Source: Lotus japonicus
Lineage: Eukaryota > Streptophyta > Magnoliopsida > Fabales > Fabaceae
NCBI RefSeq assembly: GCF_012489685.1
Contig: NC_080041.1
Span: 35,701,780 to 35,765,779 of the forward strand
DNA length: 64,000 nucleotides
Direction of reading: 5' to 3'
The translations under genes were made by a program, and so were the position numbers. This document shows, in pieces, positions 35,041-47,800 of this stretch (positions are counted from its first letter, which is position 1; every line of letters starts with the position of its first letter). Below the pieces are notes generated by a model. That model did not search any database, was not told where the DNA came from, and worked only from the letters and a program-made list of their open reading frames with translations.

Positions 35041-36862
35041 CTTAACTCATGATGATTCCTCGAATCATCCGACTCATCTCCATCCGATGGTCAAAAACTG
35101 CTCAGCGAGCAAAGAGTATCGACATACTCGAAAACTATCAGTCTCCCGGCTTATCCCTCGGATAGCCCAACGACATAACTGCTCCCACAGCACAAGAGTA
35201 TCAACATACTCAAAACTTCTCAACTTTCTCAACACTTGGATCCGACGACACTTCTCGTTTTCCAAAACTAAGATCTTCATCCTAAGCTCCCTTTCGAGTT
35301 TATTATCATTATTTGAAGATTTTAGAGGTTGTTTAATGTCTTATGAGTTTTCTTTACAAAATGAGATCCTTTTAATCTTATCGCGAATCTTATAAGTTCC
35401 CGGGATCTCCAAATCCCAAATGACTCCAGAGAATGTCTCGATCCATAAACACCATAACAAGGCCCGAATCTCATTCGCCCTATCAAACTTTCTCAAAACT
35501 CTCAAAATAAAATCGGCATGACCTGCCCGCTATTCTCACTACTCAGAATCACAGATATGAGTGCAAGACATAGTTAAATCATCACAGTCATCAATCATGT
35601 CATATATCAATGCATCTCAGAATAAACACGTAGCACTTAGCATATAAATCATGCACCACACATCCTAGATTACCCACATAGCACATAGCATGTAAGTCAA
35701 TCTCAAAAACATAGTAGCAGATGCATCATCTACATTGTCAGCCGAAGCCTCAGAAAACATTTTCCCAATCATACACAAACAAGTGCATAAACAGTAAATC
35801 AAGTCGAATGCGTCGACACCTAAAGCATTAGCTAGTAAGGTAAGTTGCCCTTACCTCGAACTCGTCCAGTGTGTTCAAGCAAGGCTCCTTCACAATCCTC
35901 TTTTCCTGCTCCAAGTGTTCCTCCAAACGAATCTTTGAGCAAACGAAGCGAAGTTCAGTCAAAACAAGTCAATTCGGTCAATATAACACTAACTAGCGTT
36001 AGACAAAGCTTAAGAAGCTTCAGAGTACAATTTTTAAGCATGAATAGACGACATAACCTCGTTCGCTAAAACGAGCATAACTCGAGCTACAGAACTCGGA
36101 ATGACACGAAACCAGCGCCAAAATTTCGACAATCGGAAGAGCTACGCAATGGCTCAGGTCATAGAGACCCAAAAATTATTTTTGGACACGGTACTCTAAG
36201 CAATAGGTTTCGGCCACTATGTAAATAGGGTTTCCGAACTTTTTCTTCGATCTAAATCGATTCCTAGGTATTCTTAGGCGATATCTAGGCCAAGGAAACT
36301 CTCAGAAAAAAACATCGAATCGAAAACTGTCGCAGGGGTATTTTGGTCATTATTTTCAGCTCAGAATTTCAAAATCAGAGTTTCGAAAAACAAATTAGAT
36401 GGGGTTGATACTAACGACGATTATGACGACTAATCCTACTAGCACTAAGCTAAGGCGATAGTTTTCAGCCCAAAGGTTGAGACTTTGCTTAAAAATGGGT
36501 ATTTTAAGCAGAAATTGATTCCGGCGGAGTTCCGACGACATAACGGAAAAACTAATCCGACAGAAGTGCTCTTGGGCACGTAAGGAAGATGTTTAGAATA
36601 AAAAATGAAGTATTCAAGATAGTTTTGCAAAAACCTCAAAACTATGAGCAGAGAAGGACATAGAGAAAAGCTATGGAAAAAGACGATCAGAGGTAAGGAA
36701 AAGCGACTATACCTCGAAACCTTGAAGTAGCAACTGTTTAATCGACGATCCAGCAAGAAATGAACAAAATCTCTTCTCCTCCTCCTCCTAGCAAACTCGC
36801 GGCTTCAAGAGAGAAAATGGGTGAGTTTTTGTGTTTTGTGAGGTTTTTGTTTCAAGCTTCAA

Positions 36863-36875
36863 CATATATATATAG
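36863..36875 (-). promoter_or_regulatory. LTR TATA box (left copy)
   Basis: The minus strand reads CTATATATATATG, about 1.0 kb from the transcript-upstream end of this LTR; the same site is at 41647-41659 in the right copy. This implies about 1.0 kb U3 and about 3.3 kb R-U5, so the minisatellite lies in transcribed LTR sequence. Confidence 0.5.
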
Positions 36876-37895
36876 GGAATGAAATGGAAGATATTTTGTA
36901 AAGATTGGATAAGGATGGATAGATATTTATCAAAGATATTTTGAGAAGATATTTTGTGAAGATATTTTTGAGAAGATATTTTGTAAACCGGTACAGATTT
37001 GTTTAGATATCGGAGGATTTAGCTCATAGAGTTAAGATAAAAATATGAGAGTGATTTCCGATTCTTCCTACTGATTCCAAGGTATTCTAGACACGATATT
37101 CTCCCCGCTGAATCTTCTAATTCTTCAAAGAAATATCGGTATGATTTTTGGTTTTCGAGGCTTGTTTTTAATGCTATATATTGAGGTTTGCAAAACGCGG
37201 GAAAATGAAAGTTTCGCGAATCTGATTTTTCCGGCTTCATTCTCCATGAATTCTAAGATAGGTTTTGGTGACATAAATCCAAAACTAAGAAAAGGTTTCC
37301 TTGTATTTTTGGTAACTAATGCAAAGTCGGTGTAAAACTATTTTACCCGATAAGTTGCTTTTTGCATCGGATGTCGGAATAGAAAACTTCCTTCTGAAGA
37401 AAGATTGAAATCATCGAGAGAAATGGGTGTACGCGTGTAGAATCTTCATTTGAAGCTCTGAATAGAAAAAGTCTTCATCGTCGGGTGATTCTAGGGTTTT
37501 GAAATACCAGGGTTTTGGTTTCGGCAAACTTCCGATGATTGGAATCGGACGTTCGTAGATTCTAGAGTTTCGCCTCGAAACGATTGTGATATATGGAAAA
37601 AGAGAAGTTCTAACATTTCTCTGAAGATTTTTGGACTAAATTCCTACAGTGTTCCAAGGGTGAAACACAGTTTGATTTCCTAAGGTTCTTGTCCTAGGTT
37701 TTAAAACGAATATTAGTCGTGCTATAACTTAAATCGACTTCGATACAATCCTTTGACTTTTCCTGAACTTTCTCCTTCATAAATTTATTCCATTCGATAA
37801 ACTCTTGTTCAGGTTTTCCCTTCACGATACGTCAAACCTAATCGTAAATGGAAATCTCTTCCACTTATTCTAAGCTTAAAACTTGGGTCTTACAT

Positions 37896-37912
37896 TACAA
37901 CCCTCCAAAAAG
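37896..37912 (-). other. Polypurine tract
   Basis: The minus strand reads CTTTTTGGAGGGTTGTA immediately before the left LTR, preceded by TTTCGAGGACGAAA, a phrase that closes pol and precedes the PPT in many plant gypsy elements. Confidence 0.75.
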
Positions 37913-37939
37913 AAAGTTTCGTCCTCGAAACTTAGGGTT

Positions 37940-38200
37940 CAGTAAAAGCTCCGGATATTATTCCTTGATCTTTTCCTCTAATTCTCATATAGCACCGTCC
38001 GTGTCTTCGTTCCAAATAACTTTTACTAAAGCACTCTGCTTCCCCTTCGATTGTTTCACTCTTCTAGTCCCAATATTGACCGACGGCGTCTCAACAGACA
38101 TATCATCTTCAACCTTCCGAGATTTAACCACAATCGTAAATGCTAACACCACTAAATCTCTTATTCGGTTGCAGTCCAAAAGACAATGATGGTGGAACAA
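37940..38200 (-). pseudogene. Chromodomain C-terminal relic
   Basis: The minus frame from about 38200 contains RRVKQSKGKQSALVKVIWNE and then, after an in-frame stop where the family has Trp, ELEEKIKE and YPELF. The VKV.W......WE.E......YP.LF pattern is the end of the integrase-fused chromodomain of chromovirus gypsy elements. It has at least two stops and is non-functional, but it identifies the parent lineage. Confidence 0.78.
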
Positions 38201-38420
38201 CTAATCCATTCCTAGGATAACATTTAGGTTCTGTTAAGTCAATCAAACAGTTAGTACTCATCATAAGATAACATCTAACATGCTATACAATATGGTTAAG
38301 CAATAACTTCAATCAATTCTAAGCGAAAAATCGCTTGCAGACAATCAATTTTCACTCTTTGCAGAGTCACACAACCTAGCACAGAAGACCTATTCCCCAA
38401 AGACTCCCGAAAGACTCGAC

Positions 38421-38437
38421 AAGCTCTGATACCACAA
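38421..38437 (-). other. Primer binding site for initiator Met tRNA
   Basis: The minus strand reads TTGTGGTATCAGAGCTT directly after the right LTR. TGGTATCAGAGC is the standard complement of the plant initiator-Met tRNA 3' end, which fixes the element's orientation as minus. Confidence 0.93.
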
Positions 38438-41400
38438 TGTAACACCCCGATTTCGGTGGTGTCACTTTAGTGACTTTAAATCAATAGTGCGGAAAATGCG
38501 TAAATATTTTTTTTCGTTTTCTTTTCAAATAGAAGACTTAACATAATGAAGACTCAACCCAAAGATAATAAACATAAAGTAATTGGGGATAGTGCCCGCA
38601 GGCGAATAAGTGCATCCCATGGTCAGAGCCATGAGTTTTATGAATACAGTTTTCAAGGAGATAAGTCAGCCCCAAAACGGGAAATGACAATCAGAGCTGT
38701 GAAAACAATCCCCCCATATAATACACTCCTAACATCGACCCTCATCCGATCATGCATGAAGTCCGGGTCCACGTCAAAGGCTCAGTAATAGTCATTGCGC
38801 TCCGGATCCTCCCCGAACGACGATCCATCTTGAATCAGCTGTTGGACGTCTGGCAGCAGGCCGACCGCCCAACCACAACCATACACACAAAGCCAAGGCG
38901 CTAGGGTCAACTCACAGAATATAATAGATAATACAAGCAACATGTGATGAACAAAGGGGTATATATATATATATATATAGGTTGTATATATCCATATAAG
39001 TTCTGTATCGTCTACCCTAAGGTATATACATAACATGTTATCAGATTTCTAAATTCAATATTCAATATCTCAACAGTTCAATAAGTTATATCTCGAAAAC
39101 TCGATAAGCAATATATCAACGAATATAGTTAAATGCATGGTATGCCAATGCAATGTCAATTTCAACGGTTCCGGAAGAAGTAGGCTGGGCACGATCGAGT
39201 CGGTCCTAACACTGACATTGTGTCGACCATAACCCTCGGGTGTCACTTACAACCTTGACATAGCCGAATCAGTCCTAACCCTGCGGGTCGACTTTTCCCT
39301 CCGCCATGCCCGACAATCAACAGGTCGATCCTAACCTCACGGTCGATCATATCCCCCGTCGATGTCCGAATTACCCGAAGGTATAAACAATACCCGAAGG
39401 CATAAACTGTACCCGAAGGCATAAACTGTACCCGAAGGCATAAAGATATACTGTACCCGAAGGTATATAGATATACTGTACCCGAAGGCATATACTGTAC
39501 CCGAAGGCATATACTGTACCCGAAGGTATATAGATATATTGTACCCGAAGGTATATAGATATACTGTACCCGAAGGTATATAGATATACTGTACCCGAAG
39601 GTATATACTGTACCCGAAGGCATATACTGTACCCGAAGGCATATACTGTACCCGAAGGTATATAGATATACTGTACCCGAAGGTATATACTGTACCCGAA
39701 GGCATATACTGTACCCGAAGGCATAAACTGTACCCGAAGGCATAAACTGTACCCGAAGGCATAAACTGTACCCGAAGGCATAAACTGTACCCGAAGGCAT
39801 AAACTGTACCCGAAGGCATAAACTTAACTCATGATGATTCCTCGAATCATCCGACTCATCTCCATCCGATGGTCAAAAACTGCTCAGCGAGCAAAGAGTA
39901 TCGACATACTCGAAAACTATCAGTCTCCCGGTTTATCCCTCGGATAGCCCAACGACATAACTGCTCCCACAGCACAAGAGTATCAACATACTCAAAACTT
40001 CTCAACTTTCTCAACACTTGGATCCGACGACACTTCTCGTTTTCCAAAACTAAGATCTTCATCCTAAGCTCCCTTTCGAGTTTATTATCATTATTTGAAG
40101 ATTTTAGAGGTTGTTTAATGTCTTATGAGTTTTCTTTACAAAATGAGATCCTTTTAATCTTATCGCGAATCTTATAAGTTCCCGGGATCTCCAAATCCCA
40201 AATGACTCCAGAGAATGTCTCGATCCATAAACACCATAACAAGGCCCGAATCTCATTCGCCCTATCAAACTTTCTCAAAACTCTCAAAATAAAATCGGCA
40301 TGACCTGCCCGCTATTCTCACTACTCAGAATCACAGATATGAGTGCAAGACATAGTTAAATCATCACAGTCATCAATCATGTCATATATCAATGCATCTC
40401 AGAATAAACACGTAGCACTTAGCATATAAATCATGCACCACACATCCTAGATTACCCACATAGCACATAGCATGTAAGTCAATCTCAAAAACATAGTAGC
40501 AGATGCATCATCTACATTGTCAGCCGAAGCCTCAGAAAACATTTTCCCAATCATACACAAACAAGTGCATAAACAGTAAATCAAGTCGAATGCGTCGACA
40601 CCTAAAGCATTAGCTAGTAAGGTAAGTTGCCCTTACCTCGAACTCGTCCAGTGTGTTCAAGCAAGGCTCCTTCACAATCCTCTTTTCCTGCTCCAAGTGT
40701 TCCTCCAAACGAATCTTTGAGCAAACGAAGCGAAGGTCAGTCAAAACAAGTCAATTCGGTCAATATAACACTAACTAGCGTTAGACAAAGCTTAAGAAGC
40801 TTCAGAGTACAATTTTTAAGCATGAATAGACGACATAACCTCGTTCGCTAAAACGAGCATAACTCGAGCTACAGAACTCGGAATGACACGAAACCAGCGC
40901 CAAAATTTCGACAATCGGAAGAGCTACGCAATGGCTCAGGTCATAGAGACCCAAAAATTATTTTTGGACACGGTACTCTAAGCAATAGGTTTCGGCCACT
41001 ATGTAAAATAGGGTTTCCGAACTTTTTCTTCGATCTAAATCGATTCCTAGGTATTCTTAGGCGATATCTAGGCCAAGGAAACTCTCAGAAAAAAAATATC
41101 GAATCGAAAACTGTCGCAGGGGTATTTTGGTCATTATTTTCAGCTCAGAATTTCAAAATCAGAGTTTCGAAAAACAAATTAGATGGGGTTGATACTAACG
41201 ACGATTATGACGACTAATCCTACTAGCACTAAGCTAAGGCGATAGTTTTCAGCCCAAAGGTTGAGACTTTGCTTAAAAATGGGTATTTTAAGCAGAAATT
41301 GATTCCGGCGGAGTTCCGACGACATAACGGAAAAACTAATCCGACAGAAGTGCTCTTGGGCACGTAAGGAAGATGTTTAGAATAAAAAATGAAGTATTCA

Positions 41401-42678
41401 AGATAGTTTTGCAAAAACCTCAAAACTATGAGCACAGAAGGACATAGAGAAAAGCTATGGAAAAAGACGATCAGAGGTAAGGAAAAGCGACTATACCTCG
41501 AAACCTTGAAGTAGCAACTGTTTAATCGACGATCCAGCAAGAAATGAACAAAATCTCTTCTCCTCCTCCTCCTAGCAAACTCGCGGCTTCAAGAGAGAAA
41601 ATGGGTGAGTTTTTGTGTTTTGTGAGGTTTTTGTTTCAAGCTTCAACATATATATATAGGGAATGAAATGGAAGATATTTTGTAAAGATTGGATAAGGAT
41701 GGATAGATATTTATCAAAGATATTTTGAGAAGATATTTTGTGAAGATATTTTTGAGAAGATATTTTGTAAACCGGTACAGATTTGTTTAGATATCGGAGG
41801 ATTTAGCTCATAGAGTTAAGATAAAAATATGAGAGTGATTTCCGATTCTTCCTACTGATTCCAAGGTATTCTAGACACGATATTCTCCCCGCTGAATCTT
41901 CTAATTCTTCAAAGAAATATCGGTAGGATTTTTGGTTTTCGAGGCTTGTTTTTAATGCTATATATTGAGGTTGGCAAAACGCGGGAAAATGAAAGTTTCG
42001 CGAATCTGATTTTTCCGGCTTCATTCTCCATGAATTCTAAGATAGGTTCTGGTGACATAAATCCAAAACTAAGAAAAGGTTTCCTTGTATTTTTTGTAAC
42101 TAATGCAAAGTCGGTGTAAAACTATTTTACCCGATAAGTTGCTTTTTGCATCGGATGTCGGAATAGAAAACTTCCTTCTAAAGAAAGATTGAAATCATCG
42201 AGAGAAATGGGTGTACGCGTGTAGAATCTTCATTTGAAGCTCTGAATAGAAAAAGTCTTCATCGTCGGGTGATTCTAGGGTTTTGAAATACCAGGGTTTT
42301 GGTTTCGGCAAACTTCCGATGATTGGAATCGGACGTTCGTAGATTCTAGAGTTTCGCCTCGAAACGATTGTGATATATGGAAAAAGAGAAGTTCTAACAT
42401 TTCTCTGAAGATTTTTGGACTAAATTCCTACAGTGTTCCAAGGGTGGAACACAGTTTGATTTCCTAAGGTTCTTGTCCTAGGTTTTAAAACGAATATTAG
42501 TCGTGATATAACTTAAATCGACTTCGATACAATCCTTTGACTTTTCCTGAACTTTCTCCTTCATAAATTTATTCCATTCGATAAACTCTTGTTCAGGTTT
42601 TCCCTTCACGATACGTCAAACCTAATCGTAAATGGAAATCTCTTCCACTTATTCTAAGCTTAAAACTTGGGTCTTACA
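38438..42678 (-). repeat. 5' LTR of the 9.1-kb element (right copy)
   Basis: 4,241 bp. It is the upstream LTR in element sense. It carries the shorter minisatellite (39371-39822) but a longer TA run (38960-38978) than the other LTR. Confidence 0.93.
39371..39822. repeat. 19-bp minisatellite, CCCGAAGG core, right LTR
   Basis: Same units as 34496-35040 but about 90 bp shorter. It lacks several units, and one TGTACCCG is changed to TTGTACCCG near 39540. It accounts for nearly all of the length difference between the two LTRs. Confidence 0.95.
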
Positions 42679-42683
42679 TTTAA

Positions 42684-43870
42684 CAACGATGTTGTGACCT
42701 AAGACATAGGTGCCTACTTTCATTGAACTAAGCATACACAAACTCACAACAATCTCCCGATCTATCTATGAATTAGTAAGCTCTTTTGATTATCAATTGT
42801 TTGGTTAGAAGCATGAAATGCAAAGAGAAACATCATACATGAAAGATTTAATTGACATCAATGAATGAGTTTACAACAATCAAAGAATCAAGCTATACAA
42901 TCTAAACACACAAATTGAAAACAACATATACAAGAGATAGAGAAAGAAGAGATGAAACCCATAAGAACGATGATAGATCCACAACCATAGAAACCTTCTC
43001 AAGTCGTCCATGGCCTTCGAGAGGTTGTCACAGTCCTCTCATGGTTTCTACCGCGCTCAGGAGCTCCGCTCTATCAATCCTAGCCCAAGGACCTTCCTCC
43101 ATGAAGCCCAACCTCCCTTGATCTGTTTTGGAGCCAAAATGAGAGGAATTTCGAAGATAAATGGAGAGATGATCAAAACATCGTGTTTTTGGTCATTTAT
43201 AAAAGTTGGGGCTGTCAAAATGGTGCGTAGCGCTTTTTTCTGGTGCTAAGCGCCACTGTTCCTTCCTCCTTGGCTTCTCTCTACCGTCTTTGCTGCTAAG
43301 TGCCACTTATTGGTGCTAAGCGCCATGGTCTTTTCTTGGTCACGTCGCTACCAAAATGGTGCTAAGCACCGAACCTTCTTCAAATCTTCATTTCTTCATT
43401 CCAACTTGGGTTTTCCTTGAATTTATTCCCTATATCAAAACTCGAAGTTAGAACATGAAATTAATGATATTTTCACTATTTTTATGCTAAAACTAAATAC
43501 TTCCTATATTAATTCTCTTGAAGGATAAAATGATCAATATTGCAAGCATTCATGTCAAATAAGTGTTTAAAATGATATTAAAATATACGTAAAAATGACA
43601 TTTATCAGTAATATATCTGAAACTCGGAGTTCCCTGCAGACCCAAAGTCTGAGACAATTGCGATGCTTGTCGGGGAGCGACCAAACTACCCGTGGAAGGG
43701 GGTAGTAGAGAGAGGTGGGGGAGTGGCAAGCCGGCGATCTGGACGTTCCCGGGAGGGGCTCCTGCAAGGGACTCCGATGCCAAAGTAAGTAGAGGAATGA
43801 AGAATGTGTAAGTTAAGAGGTGAAGAGAATGAGTTACCTTAACATGGAGGAGGAGCCCTCCTTATATACA
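42684..43870. other. LTR-like DNA, no gene
   Basis: The first part (to about 43400) may be the continuation of the element interrupted by the 9.1-kb insertion; it has several GTGCTAAGCGCCA words. The GC-rich part at 43615-43790 (GGACTCCGATGCCAAAG on the plus strand) looks like a leader region of another LTR element. ORFs here (43550-43783) are not recognised. Confidence 0.4.
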
Positions 43871-44878
43871 CGAAGGGAAAACGTGCAATCATATATTTTC
43901 ATAACAAATTAATGCCTACATATTTAGTTATAAATTATACTATGTAAATTTATTAGAAAAGAAAATAGCTACGGTATCTAAAAATTAACTGCAAATCAAC
44001 CATACAATTTAATGTGAAAAACTCGTGGTACACCACCACAAATGGCCTTGAATATTCGTGTACAGCAATTTCACATATGTAGCACAACACAGAACAAAAC
44101 AATAAATGTGACAATATTTGTTGAAAAAGTGAATTTGGCTGTGAAGTGTGTGTATTGTGTTGTGTTGTGTGTGTGTGAGAGAGAGAGGGAGAGTGAGGCT
44201 ACTTACATTATAAGCCTAGATAGAGAAAGAAAGAGACTTTACTTTCTGGTAGGAAGAGAGGAAAGAGAATCCTCATTCATTTTTTTCTGCTCATTTTCTG
44301 CATAAGCCTTTATCGTTTCTCTCAGCAGCATTGGAGTCTCCTTTACTCCACACACACTCCACCATAACAAACATATCTGGATATCCTTTCTCTTCTCTTT
44401 TTCACTCAACATTTTCTCTTTTTTTCTTTTTAGCGGTGTGTGGGGGCACTGAGTTTGTTTTTGACTTAATTGATAGTACCTCACTTGATTTTGCTTACTG
44501 AAAAGTGAAAACACAGTTGCAAAAAGGTGCTTTACTAACTTCACTTTGTCAAAATGTGCAATTATTGTAGCCATTTCTTTCACTCCACTGTCTTTTAAGG
44601 AAATTAACTCTACTAAAGTTTCTAGCTACTCTATCATTTTCTGCTCTTAGTGTTGGACAAGTTTCAGTTTCAGTTTCAGTTTCAGTTTCACTCCCTTGTT
44701 TTTATGTTTTTGGTTTAACTAGTAGGTGTACTCATTGTAAGCTTTTTCTTCTCTTGTGGGTCTTTTTGCTTTGTGGCATTGAAGATCTGGGATTTGGGTT
44801 TCTAGATTCATTGATTTCTTTCTGGTTTTGTTGCTTTTTTTCTTCATTGTTTAGAGCTAGAAAGAGAAGGAAGAAGCT
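43871..44878 (+). promoter_or_regulatory. Promoter and 5' leader of the NAT transporter gene
   Basis: The region has a GT/GA-rich stretch (44150-44200), CT-rich leader-like sequence and five GTTTCA hexamers at 44662-44690. No unambiguous TATA box was found. A 5' UTR intron is possible but not demonstrable from sequence alone. Confidence 0.45.
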
Positions 44879-47800
44879 ATGGCAGGAGGGGGAGCTCCAA
44901 AGTCAGATGAGCCACAACCACATCCACCAAAGGATCAGCTACCCAATATTTCTTACTGCATTACCAGTCCTCCTCCATGGCGTGAGTGTGTTCTCCTTAT
45001 CTTAGATTCCATAGTGGAAGAAAAAAAATTCATCTTTTTCAGTTCCCAGATTTTGGAAAGTTACTCATTTTTTAGATGGTTGAAGTGGAATAATGAAAAA
45101 AAAAACTACTTTTGGGTTTGGAGCCTTGGCTCTAGTTTTCTATTTTTATGCCAGTGGTAATCCAATTATCTTTACTTCTTATGCAATTGGAGCCAATTTA
45201 AAGTCCTACTTTCCAATTGATTGGAATCTTACTTTGTTTTCTACTCTCAATTATAATTACTCATTCATATTATGGTTCTTCCAGTTATATCCAGATCTAG
45301 ATTTGGGGCTGGGGAAGCAATTTGAGTGCTACTTCCAAATTTGGCCCATGATGTGATCAGTTTTAAATAGTTTAGTAGTTAATAATTGACAGCCTTTTTT
45401 TTTAATTGAAAAGGGCTATATTATTCACTTTCTTTTTTGGGGTTGCTTTATGACAATTGACACCACTTAGATCATACACTCAAGAATGTCTTGTGGAATA
45501 ATGTCTAAAGGAATATTAACTGATTGGAATATTTGGCTAACTCAAATGACAGATTCTTTCATCATTAGTAGTTTATGTTGAAAATTTCAAGAATCTCCCT
45601 GCCTCCCTTTTGTTTTGAGATTCACTTCGCTTTTGTTGATTTTTTTCCTTTCCAATTGATCTAATGAGAAATTTTCTGATGCAGCCGAGGCTATACTTCT
45701 TGGCTTTCAACATTTTCTTGTAATGCTTGGTACAACTGTGCTCATTCCCTCTGCTCTTGTTCCTCAGATGGGAGGTGGCAATGTAAGGAGTAGCAGATTA
45801 AATTTACTTAAAAGCAGCAATTTTTAAATTTGATATGAATATTGTGGAAATTCAATCATATGATTGGACTTGCATTTTTCTCTTGGCCAAAAGTTCTATA
45901 AAGAATAATAATATTCCATTTTGTGCAGAATGAGAAGGCAAGAGTTATCGAAACGCTACTTTTTGTAGCTGGTATTAACACACTGCTACAAACACTGTTT
46001 GGAAGTCGACTGCCCGCAGTTATTGGAGGCTCTTATACCTATGTTGCCACCACAATCTCAATTATTCTTGCTGGTCGATTCAGTGATGAACCTGATCCAA
46101 TAGAGGTCTTGTGATCAGAAGAAATCTAGCTATACTAATTGATGCATTGCCGATATGCTTGCTATATTACTTTATATTGTAAACAGATCATATTTAACCT
46201 AAGCACCCTGTGATTTGTAATTGCGTTGTGTACTAATCTTCTCTGTTGTTCCACCAGAAACTAACAATCAACTATCGTTGGATCATAAATTTAATTTAAA
46301 CACTACAATAAGACATTAGATAAATTTCTGTGCTAATTTGATTGGAACTGCTTGATAACTTTCTTTTTCCTGTTTTTTTGTCTTGAATCCATTCAGAAAT
46401 TCAAGAAGATAATGAGGGCAATCCAAGGTGCTCTTATTGTTGCTTCGACTCTTCAAATAGTACTAGGCTTTAGTGGCCTATGGCGTAATGTTGCGAGGTT
46501 GGTCCCAAGTTCCTGCTAAGAAGTTGCATTATGCTATCAGTTCAGAGTTATTATTCATTTCATTTATTGGCACAGATTTGTAACTTATTTCCCTTGGGGA
46601 AGCAGTAATGAACATTAGTGATTTAGTGTATACAATACATATTTTGTTGTTTGATATTCATTAAAACAGAGTGTTAGGTAACATTAATTTCAATCATTCG
46701 CTGTCTTATTTGAGTTGACAGTGTCTATATTGAACAGATTCAAGAATATCTTTTACATGTATGTCATTTTCCATTTTACCAAGCTAAATTGATTTTTGAA
46801 TTAGATATTATAGCTTGAGTGATGCTATTGGATTTGGATTAAGTAGGTATTCCCAGAAACTGAAAATATTAAAAGAACTGAAAAATCTTGCGATTGAATT
46901 CAGTATTCCCATCTGATGTAAGTTCAATTTTTTACTTCAGGTTCTTAAGTCCACTTTCAGCAGTTCCTTTGGTATCTCTTGTTGGTTTTGGGCTGTATGA
47001 ATTAGGTTTTCCTGGGGTAAGCCTTCTACATATTTACAATTTCATATTTAACATGAATTGAGGAAGTTTCAACATTGAGAAACCTATCTCGTGTGTAGGT
47101 AGCTAAATGTATAGAGATTGGACTTCCGGAGCTTGTGTTGATAGTATTTGTTTCACAGGTAGAGTTCCTTAAAGTTGCATACATGATACACGTACTGTCT
47201 TGGAAATTTTCTAAACGTTAGCATTATGATATTAGCTCATTTTGTTCTCTTTATTCTTCTAGCATTTTGTTTTAATGAGTTTGTTAACTATGGTGGTTGT
47301 CGTGCAGTATGTGCCACATGTTCTACACAAGGGGAAACATATCTTTGATCGTTTCGCTGTTATATTTACAATTGTAATTGTATGGATATATGCTCATCTT
47401 CTCACTGTTGGAGGGGCCTATAACAATGCGGCACATAAGACACAAATATCCTGCCGCACTGATCGTGCTGGACTTATTGATAACGCTCCTTGGTTAGTTG
47501 TGTGACTTCATTGAAATTATCCTAAATAGCATTTTTTTCTGTGGCAAATGTGTTAACCCTATAGTTTTAACATGTTTTTTATATTAATCTTGTGATTTAG
47601 AATCTTCTGATAGGTTTCCTACCACAATAACCAGGTGATTACGGAACACAATATGTGGACGTGACAACTGGTTTTGCATTTGTGAAGTAGAGGGTGGCCA
47701 AGTTAATCCATTTTCCCTTGTAAAAGCATAGAAACTGTGTTGGCCACCATTTAATACCACAGTGGCCAAATGGTCAACACTGGACTAACAACAATTGGTC

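Larger units (their letters stand above)
33567..37894 (-). repeat. 3' LTR of the 9.1-kb element (left copy)
   Basis: 4,328 bp. It holds the longer version of the 19-bp minisatellite (34496-35040). It is downstream in the element's own sense. Single-base differences from the right copy are visible, for example GGAGATAG against GGGGATAG near 33713/38585 and GAAGTTCAG against GAAGGTCAG near 35951/40733. Confidence 0.93.
37895..38437 (-). other. 543-bp internal region of the giant-LTR element
   Basis: In element sense it starts with the PBS. It continues through non-coding leader and a VILGMDWL-like piece that looks like the aspartic protease end of gypsy gag-pol, then jumps to a chromodomain C-terminal relic and the purine tract. 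Reverse transcriptase, RNase H and integrase are absent. The junction suggests one large internal deletion rather than random decay. Confidence 0.8.
33567..42678 (-). mobile_element. Non-autonomous gypsy (chromovirus-derived) element with giant LTRs, 9.1 kb
   Basis: Two long direct repeats, 33567-37894 (4,328 bp) and 38438-42678 (4,241 bp), both running from TGTAACACCCCGATTTCGG to GGGTCTTACA. They enclose just 543 bp. The flanks carry TTTAA on both sides (33562-33566 and 42679-42683). A minus-strand PBS (complement of initiator Met tRNA) touches the right LTR and a purine tract touches the left LTR, so the element is transcribed right to left. The LTRs are nearly identical apart from scattered substitutions, an extra TA unit or two, and array length. 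This is the layout of a large retrotransposon derivative (LARD) with an unusually small interior. Confidence 0.95.

Noticed and set aside
35087..42024. Paired ORFs of 60-110 codons in both LTRs (for example 35087-35395/39869-40177, 35845-36069/40627-40851, 36445-36756/41229-41540)
   Set aside because: They are duplicated only because they lie in LTRs; no protein family match and no conserved coding signature.
33567..42678. Interpretation as a simple tandem segmental duplication of gene-bearing DNA
   Set aside because: TG...CA ends, TTTAA on both outer flanks, a PBS next to one repeat and a purine tract next to the other identify the repeats as LTRs.
44879..45160. A 93-codon ORF starting at the NAT ATG
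   Set aside because: It reads through the intron 1 donor (CATGG C/GTGAGT); the spliced frame matches the family.
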